DNA from: Fasciolopsis buskii
Lineage: Eukaryota > Platyhelminthes > Trematoda > Plagiorchiida > Fasciolidae
Assembly: GCA_008360955.1 (NCBI GenBank)
Contig: LUCM01010092.1
Span: forward strand, 97,919-161,918
Length of the DNA stretch: 64,000 bases
Direction: 5' to 3'
Below, one piece after another: positions 12,178 through 24,793 of this stretch. Each line of letters opens with the position of its first letter. The stretch's first letter is position 1. The notes below the pieces were generated by a model. It did no database searches. It was not told the DNA's origin and saw only the letters and a list, made by a program, of their open reading frames with translations. Made by a program: the position numbers and the translations under genes.

Positions 12178-13600
12178 AGTGCTTTTAATGTCCGCGCACA
12201 GTACCAAACAGAGCAACAAGATGCCATAGCTAGAACGACTAAACCTTTCAAAATGGGCATATGTCTCCGAAACATGCATAAAGGAGCTCACTTTCGTGAT
12301 CATTCTTCTTAGCTCAGATGTAACCTCATTCTCTAGCACCACTCTTCGCGGGTAAGGTGATCTGGCTTTGAACGCTTGTGGTTCGGCCGGCTTTGGGAGA
12401 GCTCTGATCAGGCGAGTGGAGTATGCACTGTTAGACTGGATCCCGGTTAACGACCGTTTATATATAGTTTGATTGGACAGTTCAATACATGTGAATAACA
12501 GTCGACTGAAACGTCATTGTTTGTTTGTCGTAACTGTAGATGCGCCCACTACTTGCAGCTCCTCCGCAAGGAAACACGAGTTCTACCGGAGTTATCTCGG
12601 TTTCTCTACACTGTGCGTCCAGCGGACGTTGTGATCGTTACTAGTGATGGTAAGGCCCAACTTGGGCACTTAGCGGAGACGGAGTAGCATGCCGGAGGCC
12701 AATTTTCTGTTCCAATCGATCAAACCAACTACGGGAATAGTCTCATCCAAATTTGTTCTGGTCACAGGCTGTTTCTGGCGAACACCATTTTTGTCATCAA
12801 AAGCTACATCGGCTCAACGTGCAGCTCTCTTCGCATTCACAGCATGCGATTCAGATCGATCACTTTACCATCGGTCACCTGTGGCTTGGATCAATCGACG
12901 ATTGCCGATCATTCTAGTCCACACTTGTGGACTCAGACCATGTTTTGACTCGAGCTCACTGTTATTTGCCCCTAGTCCACGTGGTCACACCGGCACAAAA
13001 GCCGGTTGTCCGGCGCAGCTGGTTCTAGACGATAACCACCGACTGCAATTTCCATCGGAACTCTCAATGTGGTTGTCGTCTGAACAAAATTCCGAAGGTC
13101 CGGCCACATACAAGGAGCAGAACAAAGAAGCCCTGCACTCAATGGCAACTGTCACCCAGGGCTCCTTGCCATATGCACCCCAGAAGCGACGGATATCCTC
13201 GACTTCAGTCGCATTGTTAGATACTCACAGATCCGTCTCCCCATATGCAATATATAGTGGGACGGGTAGGTGTCTGAGATGTAAACTAACCAGGAGTTTG
13301 AGAAATGACCGGGAGCAGTGGTGGATAGGAAATTGTAAGGAAATCGAAAGACTGCGGTTAACGAAATTAGTCGCAACCTTTACTGATTTATTAGTAATAC
13401 TTGATCCACGGAAGTCGAGCACAAGCGAGGTGATTAACGAATCCGATGGCATACTGATTCATTCTCAGAAGCGTCGGATAGGGCGTTGGGTAAAACACCT
13501 TAGGACGCAGTTTAGTTAGCCCAGAGCCACAGTGAACTTCCACTTATGCATGCAGTTGAACTAATGCAGATGGATACCAGCCCTACATCGGAAATGGACG
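12178..13600 (+). pseudogene. Decayed non-LTR retrotransposon: AP-endonuclease domain and endonuclease-RT linker
   Basis: The start is recognisable as LSAFNVRAQYQTEQQDAIAR (about 12178). KRHCLFVVTVDAPTTC follows (about 12510-12558), then FLYTVRPADVVIVTSDGKAQ (about 12603-12662) and HRLFLANTIF (about 12765-12795), the usual order of the endonuclease of fluke RTE-like elements. The linker NDREQWWIGNCKEIERLR and the later HSQKRRIGRWVKHLRTQFS are in the frame open at 12689-13519; the endonuclease is in other frames, so that 276-codon ORF is a chance mixture of non-coding and coding frames. After 13520 ATVNFHLC corresponds to the start of the next conserved block. In-frame stops are numerous; the copy is dead, and its RT half is missing. 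Confidence 0.85.
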
Positions 13601-14339
13601 TTACTAACTACTCTGGCGAATTTTTATTTCCTTTTTATACAAATTTCCCATGAAGTTTAAGAAAGCTCCATTAGATTTCGACTGACGCAACTTCTGCCAG
13701 CCCTCATCGCTGTCTCTGCGTTAAGAATGACCTAGTTCTATCACCAAGTCACACAATCCACAAATCCTCAAATTGTCACAGATCAATTGTCATTGTTCAT
13801 CGCAATTTGCCTACCAGTTTCCTCTTGGAAATTCAACGTAGAAAAGTTGTTTGTCCTGTTGTAGAATTTTAAGCAGTGGCCCGTGGTTTGTACGAAATGA
13901 AAGTCTGCTTGGATTTTTTACTTCTCGAAGACTATTGTCGGTTCGGGTTGACTGCAAATTCCCCAGTCAAATACAAATGATTTTTCGCACTATTTATGTG
14001 AGAACGCATATCCCATGTCATTCGATTGTTTTATCTATGGGAAATTTCACCATAGATTTTCGATCATATTCAATTGTACTATTCGTTGAAACGATTAGTT
14101 AATGTAGGATTCAAGTTACAATGGGCCTAATAACTGCACATCACCGGATGTTTGATTGTGTTTCCTATCCATACATTTAACTATCTGTTCTAAGCGTACA
14201 CCTTCTAAGCGGAAGTTTGCTGAATGCTTTTGACTTTTTGATGGAACAAATACAAGTAATTGATTCACGCAGATTAGAATATATCATTCGTCCAGGTGTT
14301 TGTTACAAATACTATTTCAAATTTATGTAGGAAAAGACA

Positions 14340-14460
14340 AAATTTCCCCCCCCCCCAAATCACATGATCGACTCCGTGATCATCTCTGCTCATCAGGTTT
14401 GCGCATTCGTTGCTCTCCGGTTCATTCACTTGGGTCTGGATACTACTTAGAACAAAATCG
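14340..14460 (+). repeat. Unclassified dispersed repeat, copy 1
   Basis: The segment around CATGATCGACTCCGTGATCA (14362) to CACTTGGGTCTGGA (14427-14440) matches, with many substitutions, the copy at 59650-59760. When translated, both give a D-R-[LF]-R-D-[HY]-x-C-S-S-G-[LM]-R-[IT]-R pattern. No protein family is recognised. Confidence 0.55.
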
Positions 14461-15443
14461 ATACATGGGATCACGTGTTCGGTTTTTGCAAACTGACTTT
14501 AACCAACAGACGAAAGATTTGATGCCAATCATTTGTAATGTTTCGAAGAGATTCTGGTGCCAATTATGTGTTGCTGCTTATCTCATCACAGAAAACCGCG
14601 ATGGACAATGTCCCCATAAGATATCAACCTGTGAAGTTATTTTATCGCTTTCTCTTAGTTAAACCCATCCTATTTAGGACCATATCATATGAGTGGCTAA
14701 AGGTGTGCAGGTGACGTTGGTTGGCATAGTGAATTCGTTTGAACAGCCAAAGTAATATCTTGACACCAGGTTCAAATATCACATAATCGAGAAACGAATA
14801 AACCACAAGATTTTTTGTTCCAAAGATTTCGGTCTTGGATTAAAAGAGAAAAATCCTATTGAAATGGAATTGGAAAACCGTGAGTTTAACTTCACAACGA
14901 GGCTGTCCACCTGATTTAACTCGTCTGACATGGGAATTTTTGTAACAAATGAGATTCGCGACCCAACGGCTTGATTTGAAATCAACCCTAGTCCACCCCA
15001 AATTCACGTCAGCCTTCATTGATGCTAGTAGTCATTTTGGGCATGCGTCTTTTAGAAAGTAAACTTGGTATGCGCCCTATGTTTCAATCACAGTTCATCG
15101 ATTCGACAAGACTTTCTCCAAACTTCATCCTTGAAATGACACAGAACCTCCTAACTGCTTACTTATTGCTAAACAAATGAACTGGGAAGACTTGAATAGT
15201 CATTTCATCTTCTACGGGCTCGTTTGATCAATTTGAATTAGATTTTCACAAATTTAGCCGAATTCTCAAGGGTTTGTCTCATATCAGCATGCTACTAAAA
15301 ATGCACCCCGAATACTGAGAACAGGATATACAAAAACTTTTCCACGTTGGAGTTCGGAGTAGGGCAAAACAAGTTAGAACACAATCAGCAATCATCAAAA
15401 GTTTGTCAACCTTACATTTCACACAAACTCACATTAGAAATCC

Positions 15444-15444
<1 letters not shown>

Positions 15445-15477
<33 letters not shown>
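15445..15477. repeat. (TC)n microsatellite
   Basis: An uninterrupted TC run, followed by CACGCGCACATACATA. Confidence 0.95.
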
Positions 15478-15479
<2 letters not shown>

Positions 15480-15559
15480 CGCGCACATACATACACACGC
15501 ACAAAAATCGACCGCTTTTAGTGTGAACATTGGTCTGTAGCTGTAAGAAACAAGTCAAC

Positions 15560-15735
15560 AACCGGGTTGGTCCAGTGGCCAATGTCATGGAGTCTTAACT
15601 TGAAGGTTGCAGGGTCGAATCCTTCCACCGCTAGTCAAATTCCCTACTTGATGGTCTTCTGTTGGCCGCAACCCCTTTCCGCAAAATGGTGTACATTGTC
15701 ATTTCATTGTTTCCGGAAATAAAATGATAAATAAA
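15560..15735 (+). repeat. tRNA-headed SINE, family A, full length
   Basis: The head is GGTTGGTCCAGTGGCCAATG with B-box GGGTCGAATCC (15612-15622), followed by CCTTCCACCGCTAGTCAA, body TTCTGTTGGCCGCAACCC and tail GGTGTACATTGTCATTTCAT. It ends in an A-rich TAAAATGATAAATAAAAC tract, as expected for a retroposed copy. Confidence 0.85.
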
Positions 15736-16650
15736 ACAAAGGAATGGTATGTCCTGCGGTGGTCATGTTTCACAAAGTGACGATAGCTATCTCGGGCCAT
15801 TCAGGGGCCTGGGTTTTCCACTTATGGCTGTTTATCTGCCCTAGACTCGAGCACCACTCGGGACACGAATGCATCTGCGTTTCAACGGGTACTCCATAAC
15901 AGTTTGGATGAAACAACTGGACACATGGTTTTAAAAGATTTCCAGAAACTATTTGAGCATTGATGCAGCAAGAAAAGTCTCAAAGAGTAGGATGCGAAGT
16001 TGCGTTTTGTTAGCTATAGAATGGTACAAACTGCAAACCTTATGGTAAAGGCTACAACATGAAAGACTGTTTCATTCCAACTATCACTGTCAGCGATATC
16101 CTGTCACTGGTAACAAAGAACCCCTACTTTCAGACTTTGTTTCCACTTTCCGACGGTTAGTATTACTTAAATGACGAAATTACTGGTTCTGTAACACTTT
16201 GGGTCCCAAGGTCATAGTTACCGGTCTTGAACCACTTGTACAATGAACGCTAGAGAATATGGGGGATACCACTTCGACTGTATTCATACATCACATATGT
16301 AATAAAAAGTGACTAGATAGGTCATACATTGATTTGGCATAACGGATATTAGGTGTTCTGCGCTCGGGAGTAGGAAACTAATTTTCATCTCAAAATGGTT
16401 GCCTGCTTTGACGATTAACTATCTTTATGCACTTGTAATAGAATTTATGTATATGTATACAAGCGACCGATCATACCGGTATTTTCCGGCTTTTTCCAGT
16501 GTTCATATTCACATTTCCTGTCCCATTCACTTTGGCGTAAGAGTCGAATTGTTACCGGTACCTCAGCTGCCGCTGCTACTGCTGCCACATGTTTACTCAT
16601 AGTTTTCCAGAAAACTGACAGGTATGTGCGGGGTGACCAGACGGACCCTT

Positions 16651-16656
16651 CACACG

Positions 16657-16680
<24 letters not shown>
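16651..16680. repeat. (CA)n microsatellite
   Basis: A CA run with further interrupted CA/CATA sequence up to about 16850. Confidence 0.93.
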
Positions 16681-16687
<7 letters not shown>

Positions 16688-19600
16688 ATACATACACTTA
16701 ACGTGCACAAATATATACACACCTGCGACAAATACGCACACCTGTACATCAGTTTGACTGAACTTCTTTTGACCAGACTGCATATTGACTGATGGGAAAC
16801 AGATCTTTTTGCATGTGTATGCACACACATGCATACACACATATACACAAACTCATTTACGTGGAACATACGTGCAACTAAGTACGAGAGAGAGAGAGAG
16901 CCAGAACGAAGATCTCCGTAATTCTGAGGATCTGTGGGGGGGGGCCAAATTGCCCAGATTGAGGATCAGTCCGTTGGGCCTGATTGCTTGCTTGCTCACG
17001 TGTTTATTTGTTTGCCTATTCTGTTGCCCCCCAGCTCGGGCCAAAATTACGATGTTTGTTCCCCCAACCTGTCCACCCCCTCACCTGCAACGCAGGCACT
17101 GATATTGTTACGTTGGGTGGTGGCGATGGTAGTTAAAACGTTAAAACCATAGCGTTCTGGGGAAGGGGAAATAAGAAGAGAAAAGGTCGTTTGACTGTTT
17201 TTTGTGACCGGTTTATTTTCTGAAAGACTACTGATAATAGTGTTAGAGGGGAGCTGAGAGAGCGTATGTGTGTGTGAGAGAGAGAGAGCGAGAAAAGGCG
17301 AATCTAACCTGTCCCGTTTGTTCGCTGCCTTTTTTTTATACGATTGATCATTGTACACTTTGATCTGTGCCCTAATATGGTTTGGGTCTTTCTACGCAAA
17401 TGTCGTGCAGTAATTGAGGCTGCTGCAAGCAGATCTTATCACTCAGCCGATGATGTACAAGTGTTCGTCTCAGACAACTTTGCCCGTGTCGTCTTTTCGG
17501 CTGCACTTACACACAAAAACACAAACACACACACATCACACATCTGTGAATGATACTCAATCGGTTTTTTGCCGAGCGTAAAGTTCTGTTTAGGCTTTGC
17601 CATTCTCTGAAAATTTCAAATAGTTCGAAAATTGACTTCAGTCAAATGGGTGAATACAAACCTCGATATCGGATTCGAGAACGACTTTATGCCAGTGTTT
17701 GTATGTGTGCTTATGTCCGCATATGTACTAATTCCGTATGGTTACGGTTTATTTTAATGAAACTATTTACTGTTCACAGCCAGATTACGAATGTTCAATA
17801 TCACGAATACGATATAGTTTCGTCCAGTTCCTAACATATGATCCCGATACGAAAATACTTTAATCCATTTAAATCGGTCTTGCTGTTCAAATAGTTGAAG
17901 ATAGTCAGTACCAAAACGGGAGTGGTGCTCATTTGTGGGATCAAATTGCACTAACCGGAATAAATTACTTAATAACTGGGACTAATCCCCATGCCTATTG
18001 ACTGGTCTATACATAATCCCTCTTCCGGGACTCTTGACTAAGGACACACTCGGCACGATCAAACGGCCAATTGTAGTGAGAATTCAAAAGCACTAATAGT
18101 TAACTGGAACATATCATACACATCGGACAGCACGTAGTCAGCAAGTCATTTTGATGACTAGGCAAACATTGTTTAAATCAATGATTGTTGCGATTTTTGG
18201 ATGTTTCAAGTTTGATTTATAATCTAGTCGACATAATTCCAGTCCGACTGGTCCAATCACTAAGCCATCATCGTATCCTACCTAACGTTAACAAAATCTT
18301 AAATTAATCAAGGTATTAATTGATTGGCTAAATTGATGAAGACGGTTAAAGCTTCAGTCGGTTCGATCATTTGCCCGTAATGCATCTTTGGTGGATAGTC
18401 CTGTTTTGCCGTGGAATTCTCAAGCAAAACGAGTGGAAATACGCAGAAACGGGAGAATGTCACTGCTCGAGGCCCGGTAAGCGTAATCGAATCGAAACAA
18501 CTAAGATGGTTTTCGGCACACTCTTTTCAGTAGTTAAATTATTTCACACAAAAATGCATCTTCTACGACTGGTCTACAAGTTCATGTCGGAATTCTATCA
18601 CCCTTTTCTGTTCTGTATGACGCGAGTTTATCAATCCAACTAGGGATTAGCTGTACTGAGAACCTAACCGTCGTCGGGACACACGTAATCAGATGTGGTT
18701 GTGTATTTGCTGTCTGACATTCAATTCTTCTGGAGATCATTGTTGTTTTTTGTTGTTTTACACTGTATTTGTCCACCTGAGATGTTTTATTTGTCCACCG
18801 GGCTGTTGGTTCACGTTGTTTGTACTAATCCGGTGCTATCGTGTTTCTCTATCGAAACTTCCTACTGATGCATCCCAAATTGATCATCCGGTAGTAGTCT
18901 CATTCACTTCACGGCATTTGTCCAATAATCCTTTCAAACGTTTCCGACAATAAGATTGAGATGGTTAATTTATCTGTGAAGTAGTGTACAGTGAAAAGAT
19001 ATAGCTCACAGTCATAAGCACTTTATTTCTAGCCTCCGTTCGTGTGCGACTACCTCCTGTCTGAGCATATATCAATTTAATGAATAAACCAGTGTGATTC
19101 CCGGGTTTAGGATAGAAGGTGCTGTTTCCGACACTGTTTAGACTTTTTACCGAAGGTTGAATCTTTGGCTTTTGCATAACCCAATGAAGAGGTATTCGCA
19201 GTCTGCCTGTTCCGGAACACCGTGTTGTATAGATAGGATAAACGGATTTGACCTGTGGCCATATATGATAAGTGAACGAATCTCGTCCTCCTATTCGGGA
19301 GCATTTGTTTTCGGGTGTCGAACACCGTTTTACCCGGGTATTTTAGATCTTGTTTACTCTCAGATTGGTTTTTCCCTTTCGGTTGAGAAATATGTCGCGA
19401 GGAAACCGTTGATGTACAATGCAGTCTCATGTAATTAGAGATGAGAGTTAGGTAACTAATGGAGACTAAAAGAAATGCCCCATGAGGCATGATTGTCTAC
19501 CAACCCAGGGGAGATATCCGCACGTACCGTTGTGCAATCGTTCTGTATATGGCTCACTAGGAATCACTAATGGCAATGCTAAAATACCACAACAGACCAG

Positions 19601-19689
19601 GCGCCGAATAAGACGGGAAGGGCGAGAGAATGTGACGCATTGTCCCTTTATCGATTTCCTTAGGACAGGGAGAAAATAGATATAAATAA

Positions 19690-20110
19690 ATATTGTACTA
19701 AACTGCGCAAATATTTTGTGCCATCCGAAGGAGAAAAGGAAAAGAGACGTCTGTGTAGAATTCATCATACACGCCAGCTCGTCCAGACTTCTCCTTCACA
19801 TCATCGACTGTCCGTCATCCTTGATATGGCCCTTCTGTGGGCTGTTGTACTACTAATTTATCCAGTCCAAAGTAGACCTCTGTCTATTGAAGGATGTATC
19901 TCCAACCTTTGCGCAACCAAGCGCGGTCGACAAACAACCAGAGTTATTCCTGACGAGTCGGTGTCCGTCAAGGGGACAGGATATGGAACAATGGCTTTAT
20001 TTAGATGTAGGGCCACAATCACCACGTGAGGATCTTACCGGCGGACTGTTGTGGTATCTTTCAGGGATGATGCTTGTCATACGGAAACGAGTTTCTTTGT
20101 GGCTCCATTA
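19690..20110 (+). repeat. Unclassified dispersed repeat (possible LTR), copy 1
   Basis: It shares ordered blocks with 57240-57600: TGTAGAATTC (about 19755), GTCCAGACTTCT, ATCGACT, TGTGGGCTGTTGTACTACT (about 19835-19853), GGGCCACAATC and CCACGTGA, then TTGTGGTAT and GGGATGATG. The shared length of about 350 bp shows common origin. No coding family recognised. Confidence 0.7.
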
Positions 20111-20164
20111 ACCCGAAAGCCCTTGAACCCATTTCGGCTGTGGATAATGGTTCATCTGTTGGAA

Positions 20165-20166
<2 letters not shown>

Positions 20167-20218
<52 letters not shown>
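20167..20218. repeat. (AT)n microsatellite
   Basis: An uninterrupted AT run of about 26 units; self-complementary, so it could extrude as a cruciform. Confidence 0.97.
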
Positions 20219-20220
<2 letters not shown>

Positions 20221-23200
20221 ATTGGCCATTATCTAAACCTCTGCAGTGAACGTTCCGCTATCATCGGGTCAGACATATCTCCTTTCCTGTTACGTTGAAC
20301 GGAAAGGAAAAATTTTCCGGAAGACCCAGAACGATTCATCCTATGCCCTAGATCGATCTAATATATTGGATGTCCATTTTATCAACGGGGCACGTCAAAC
20401 TCTCAGATCAGTCTTGCATCACACGTTCTCGGTCGTGTAATTTCAATTTTTATGATGCCCTGAAAAGATGGATTTGAATAGTTTAGACAATTGTCGCTGG
20501 ACAAATTCAACCTCACATTTTGTTTATCAGTTCACATGCATCTGTGCTGACGCACATACACGGGCAAAAGGAACCGACAGCTTTCACAACGGATGTCTGA
20601 ACACATACCCGAAGAGGCTGATAAGGGCGATGATAGTCATCAGAACTGGAATCCTGGCCCATCGATACCCACTCGTGTTATGGAGTGCAAACACGAAATT
20701 GATCCAGTATTATTGTCACTGAAGTCACTGTTACTTAATCGTAACACGAGGTAGTTAGAACTCAATTAAGCCTTACTTATCAGGAGATCTAATCGATTCA
20801 CTTTTATACACGTAACATATGCTGACATCATGGAGTTCATTCCAGTTTCGTGACGGATGGAATTTTTCAAACTTAATTTTCTTTCCCAAACTCTCCATTT
20901 GTCAGATTTGTATCACTAAACGAATACCTCAGAAGTGTCAGATTGTTTTACACATGCAAATGACAAGAACAGTATGAAATGTTATCATCGCTTGTTTTCT
21001 TTCCATCTTGATAAAGAAGCGAGACTCGAGCTCGTATGGAGCAAACAGTTACGAATCAAGCTAGGCTATCCCAGCTAACCATGTCTTTTGGTTCGTTTGT
21101 GGCCTACTCAGCATTGACCGCACACAATTAAGCTTTCTGACTTTTGTATAGTATCAGGTGCTCCACCATCCGGTGATTAAATCCCCAAATTGGCGACTTC
21201 TGCGTGTGAATCAGGTGTTCAGCGGAGGTTCCACGTAAAGTGAAACAGAGGGGTTTTCGATCAATCACTGTTGCTGTTCGTTCCTAACGGGTTGAAGAAA
21301 ATAACACTGCGATCAGTCGTCCATGGCACAATCACATTATGATGCCTGATAAATAGGAAACAGTGGAGTCCGTCATTCACCGAGCGAAAGGACCCAAATC
21401 CACTACATAAATGGCGCTGGTGATGTAGCTACCAGCCCCCTCGGCTTGTGGGTTACTTAATAACGATGACTAGGTTGAGGTGTTCGGGGCATAAGTTGTG
21501 CATCTCCATATATCGGCTCATTCAGTACGCACCCTTCTCCGCCAACCGGTACTGGTTGGAAGACGAGTAGAGATGTTTAGTCAATGACATGGTGGAAAGA
21601 TATAAAAACCGCAACGAATGAGGTGTCCCGGTTGGATAAGTGAAACTGTCGGGTTCGGATCCACGTGCCCTCCCCCCTCCTCCCGGGAGGATGGATGAAG
21701 ACAGTGGATGATCTGTTCGCATCGGAATTTTTTCCCGTCTGCATAATTTTAACATATTGTTTGAAATCATTTCATTCACTGTTCACCTTATTTCTAAAAA
21801 GATAGCGCTATCAGATAGCAACCCAAATCAAACCACATCACCAATGCGAACCGAATGTCAGCGATCCGCTCCAAACTGACTGGGAATGATCTGTCAGCAT
21901 TGGTGTATCTATGCTCCGCGATGAAACAAGTCAAAATTTTGGTTTGGTATGCATACATGCATAGTTGTTTGCTTGGCCTGGGAACGGCCACCCTAGTGCG
22001 TGAAAACAAAATTTTTATCTGACTTAAACAATTTCTTCGTACGATGCGTAAACAAGCCGAACGAGAGAGAGAGAGAGAGAGAACAAAAACCCCGGGGTCA
22101 AATAAACAAAATACTACACTTTTGTTCTATGGGCGTGAAGTTCACATTCACTCATTGTGTGCCTTGGTCCCCGCGTACATTCGCTCGATCTCATAAATGC
22201 AATCGGGCAGGCGTCGTTCGTCTTCGACAATAGTATACATGTCGGCGTGTGTGTGTGTGTGTAGACACGTAGAATCACCAATTGTGACGCTGATACCTAT
22301 AAGTTGCAATGGGTATTTAGTATTTATGACCTATATTATCCTGTTTTCAGCAAGATAAACGCCGTTTTTGCGTGTATCTGTGTGTGTGTGTCTTAGACCC
22401 GCCTTCCTCATCACGTCTGCACCGGGTGATGCACGTGTTTTCGTCGGTATTTGGTGTATGCTACTATCACGATTCTTGTCGGGATATATTTCGAAATTTG
22501 TTCAGCCTTTTGCATTGATTTATTCCAGTTTGCACTATTTCATAATCTATAAAAGCCGGTTTGTGGATTATACGCGATAGTCATTCCGCTTTATTTTCCC
22601 CGATAATCACGTGGTTCTAATTATCTGCAAACCGTTTTGTTTGAATGCACGCTCACACTGGGCGCTCGATACAGTCCACATACGCAGAAGCACAATGCCC
22701 AATTCGCAAAGGGCAATCTGGCTGCCGATTTCCATGCGGTTATTTTATGAATGAATTTATCCATAAATATCACCGGAAAAATCGAATTTGTTTAAGAATC
22801 ACATTGTGATCCATCAGAACTGAGTGTTGAATGGATTCTTCTCGCATGATTTGAACAAAATTCCGATACGAAATCCACAAATGGGTGCTCAACTATGGGA
22901 ACGTAACGAGTAGGCCATAGTTGTTGGACACTAATAACCATGAAGCTGATCGTGTGCTTCCGGAGAAATTTTGTCCTGTCATCTGTAAGCATAGTGTGTA
23001 TGTTATAAAAATAACTATCCACCGTCATTCTGTGAATTGGAACCAATCGAATACAATCAATGGAAATAGTAATGGAATCTTTGACGCTAATTTGATCACT
23101 GAAAGGCGGCTTACGGGCACTTTCCGAGCATGATGTGTTTTAAAAATGCAATCTGGAGAAAACGTTTTACTACCGACAGTTGGCAACAAACCACTACTAC

Positions 23201-24005
23201 CGGCAGGTACAGATTCATGGGTAGATTATTCAATATTAGCCTAGCCTAATCAATCACAACTGTAGCTGCGATAATCAGCTTCCATATGATTACGGGTACA
23301 TTTATAGGTATAGAAACACAAGTTGAGGTAGGTTCATTGCCCAACGGACTGTTTACTTAGATGTGATATGCAGCGCACATATCGGTGAGGCTGACCGCAA
23401 GCGAGATAACAGGTGTTAGTCTCTGTTCAATTTCAAGTCAGGATACCTGTCGAATGGACCTAAATTTTCTTGACTCTGTGTGCCAATGGGATTGGCACTT
23501 ACAGGACGACAACTTCCACGCCTTAGTGCCGCTCGCCCTGTTTCCTTTGAGGAGCAGGAGTAATGCCATAAACGATTAGGGAATATTCCACCGACATATA
23601 GTATTGGTTACGTGTTTCGAAGTGATCTGTTCGTTCGGAAACTCCGTACGATTTTTGTTCCCGTGATTCAAGTGAATTGATGTGGATCATTTCTTTCCAA
23701 CGGCTATGCATACATATAGGCACTTACACACGGAAAGTCCTGACACATGCAAACATTTGACCGGGTCGAAATAGGTTACCGCTTTGAAATCCCCATCCGT
23801 TCTTTCATTTCCAACTGCGTTCCACAATCGGATGAATATGCATCTTCTTTTCCGGATGAGGAAAAAACCGAGGTTTGACGGTGTAGTTCGGCCACAATTG
23901 TTTATTTTCCCGATTTGACTTACTCGTATTTGGGTGACTTCTTTTGCCCTCGAGGGGGGACACGGAAACGTCTTCACGCCTGCGAGCATTCCTCCCCTTC
24001 TTGGT

Positions 24006-24118
24006 CACACACACACACACACACACACCTTAACTAGCAAAAGAAAACGAACGTAAACAGTGGCACAAGCACACGTGGAAGTAGGCGCACATGAGGAACA
24101 CACGTAAACGTACTGTGT

Positions 24119-24151
<33 letters not shown>
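24006..24151. repeat. Inverted pair of (CA)n and (GT)n microsatellites
   Basis: (CA)n at 24006-24028 and (GT)n at 24119-24151 are about 90 bp apart and complementary, so the transcript could fold into a hairpin. Confidence 0.9.
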
Positions 24152-24296
24152 TCATATGGGACACTGTAAAACTAAATCACAAGCATTGGTAAGTTTGGCG
24201 GTAAACAGAAAGAGAGAGGATGAAGAAAGCCAGAAATCGAAACGGGACAAAAGTCTTGTTGAATTGGGCGGGCGGTGGCCAAAACTACGTACGTAC

Positions 24297-24533
24297 CAGT
24301 GGAACGCCAGGGATACTGGTAGTAACCGTGGTGGTACGAGTAGTAGTTGTGTGAGTAGTAGTGATAGTAATTGGATAAGTAGCGGTAGCACGAATGGCCG
24401 CGGGAGTCTTGATACCGTCACCCAGGGCTTCGTTGAACAGATGCTGGATAAAGGAGGGCGTTGTGAGCGCGGGGCGGTGTGGAGAAGGCCAGGAAGGGGG
24501 GGTCGTGCGAAGACTTTCATATAACTGACTCAT
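24297..24533 (-). CDS. Candidate minus-strand exon nested in the gli intron (speculative)
   Basis: On the minus strand an ATG (24533, directly after an in-frame TGA) opens MSQLYESLRTTPPSWPSPHR and continues with SFIQHLFNEALGDGIKTP and a Thr-rich end. Exactly 79 codons end before a GTACGT donor-like site (24296-24291), phase 0. The first 40 residues look like ordinary protein and are not low-complexity. However, two other frames are open over the same GC-rich stretch, no downstream exon was found and no family was recognised. It may be chance. Confidence 0.2.
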
Positions 24534-24766
24534 TCACGTGAGTCATGGAATATAAAACAGACCAAACTCCGTACCGCCCGTGGCTGTAGGACCTCAGATG
24601 AATAATACGTGTGTGGTATAGACCAGGATACTTAGAAAATTCCTAAGCAATGTCGTACTGTTGCATGTGAAACTTGCTTTTCCCCAGTTAGGGGGGGGGC
24701 TTACCAATCCTTTCGCACCGATTTCTTACGACTAAACTGAAAAGTGTTCATTGCCGGAGTATGTCG

Positions 24767-24793
24767 CACACACACACACACACACACACACAC
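24767..24793. repeat. (CA)n microsatellite
   Basis: A CA run of about 13 units. Confidence 0.93.

Noticed and set aside
12689..13519. 276-codon ORF on the plus strand, one of the longest in the giant intron
   Set aside because: Only its last 80 codons or so match the retrotransposon linker; the first part overlaps the endonuclease read in other frames. It is a chance fusion within a decayed element, not a gene.
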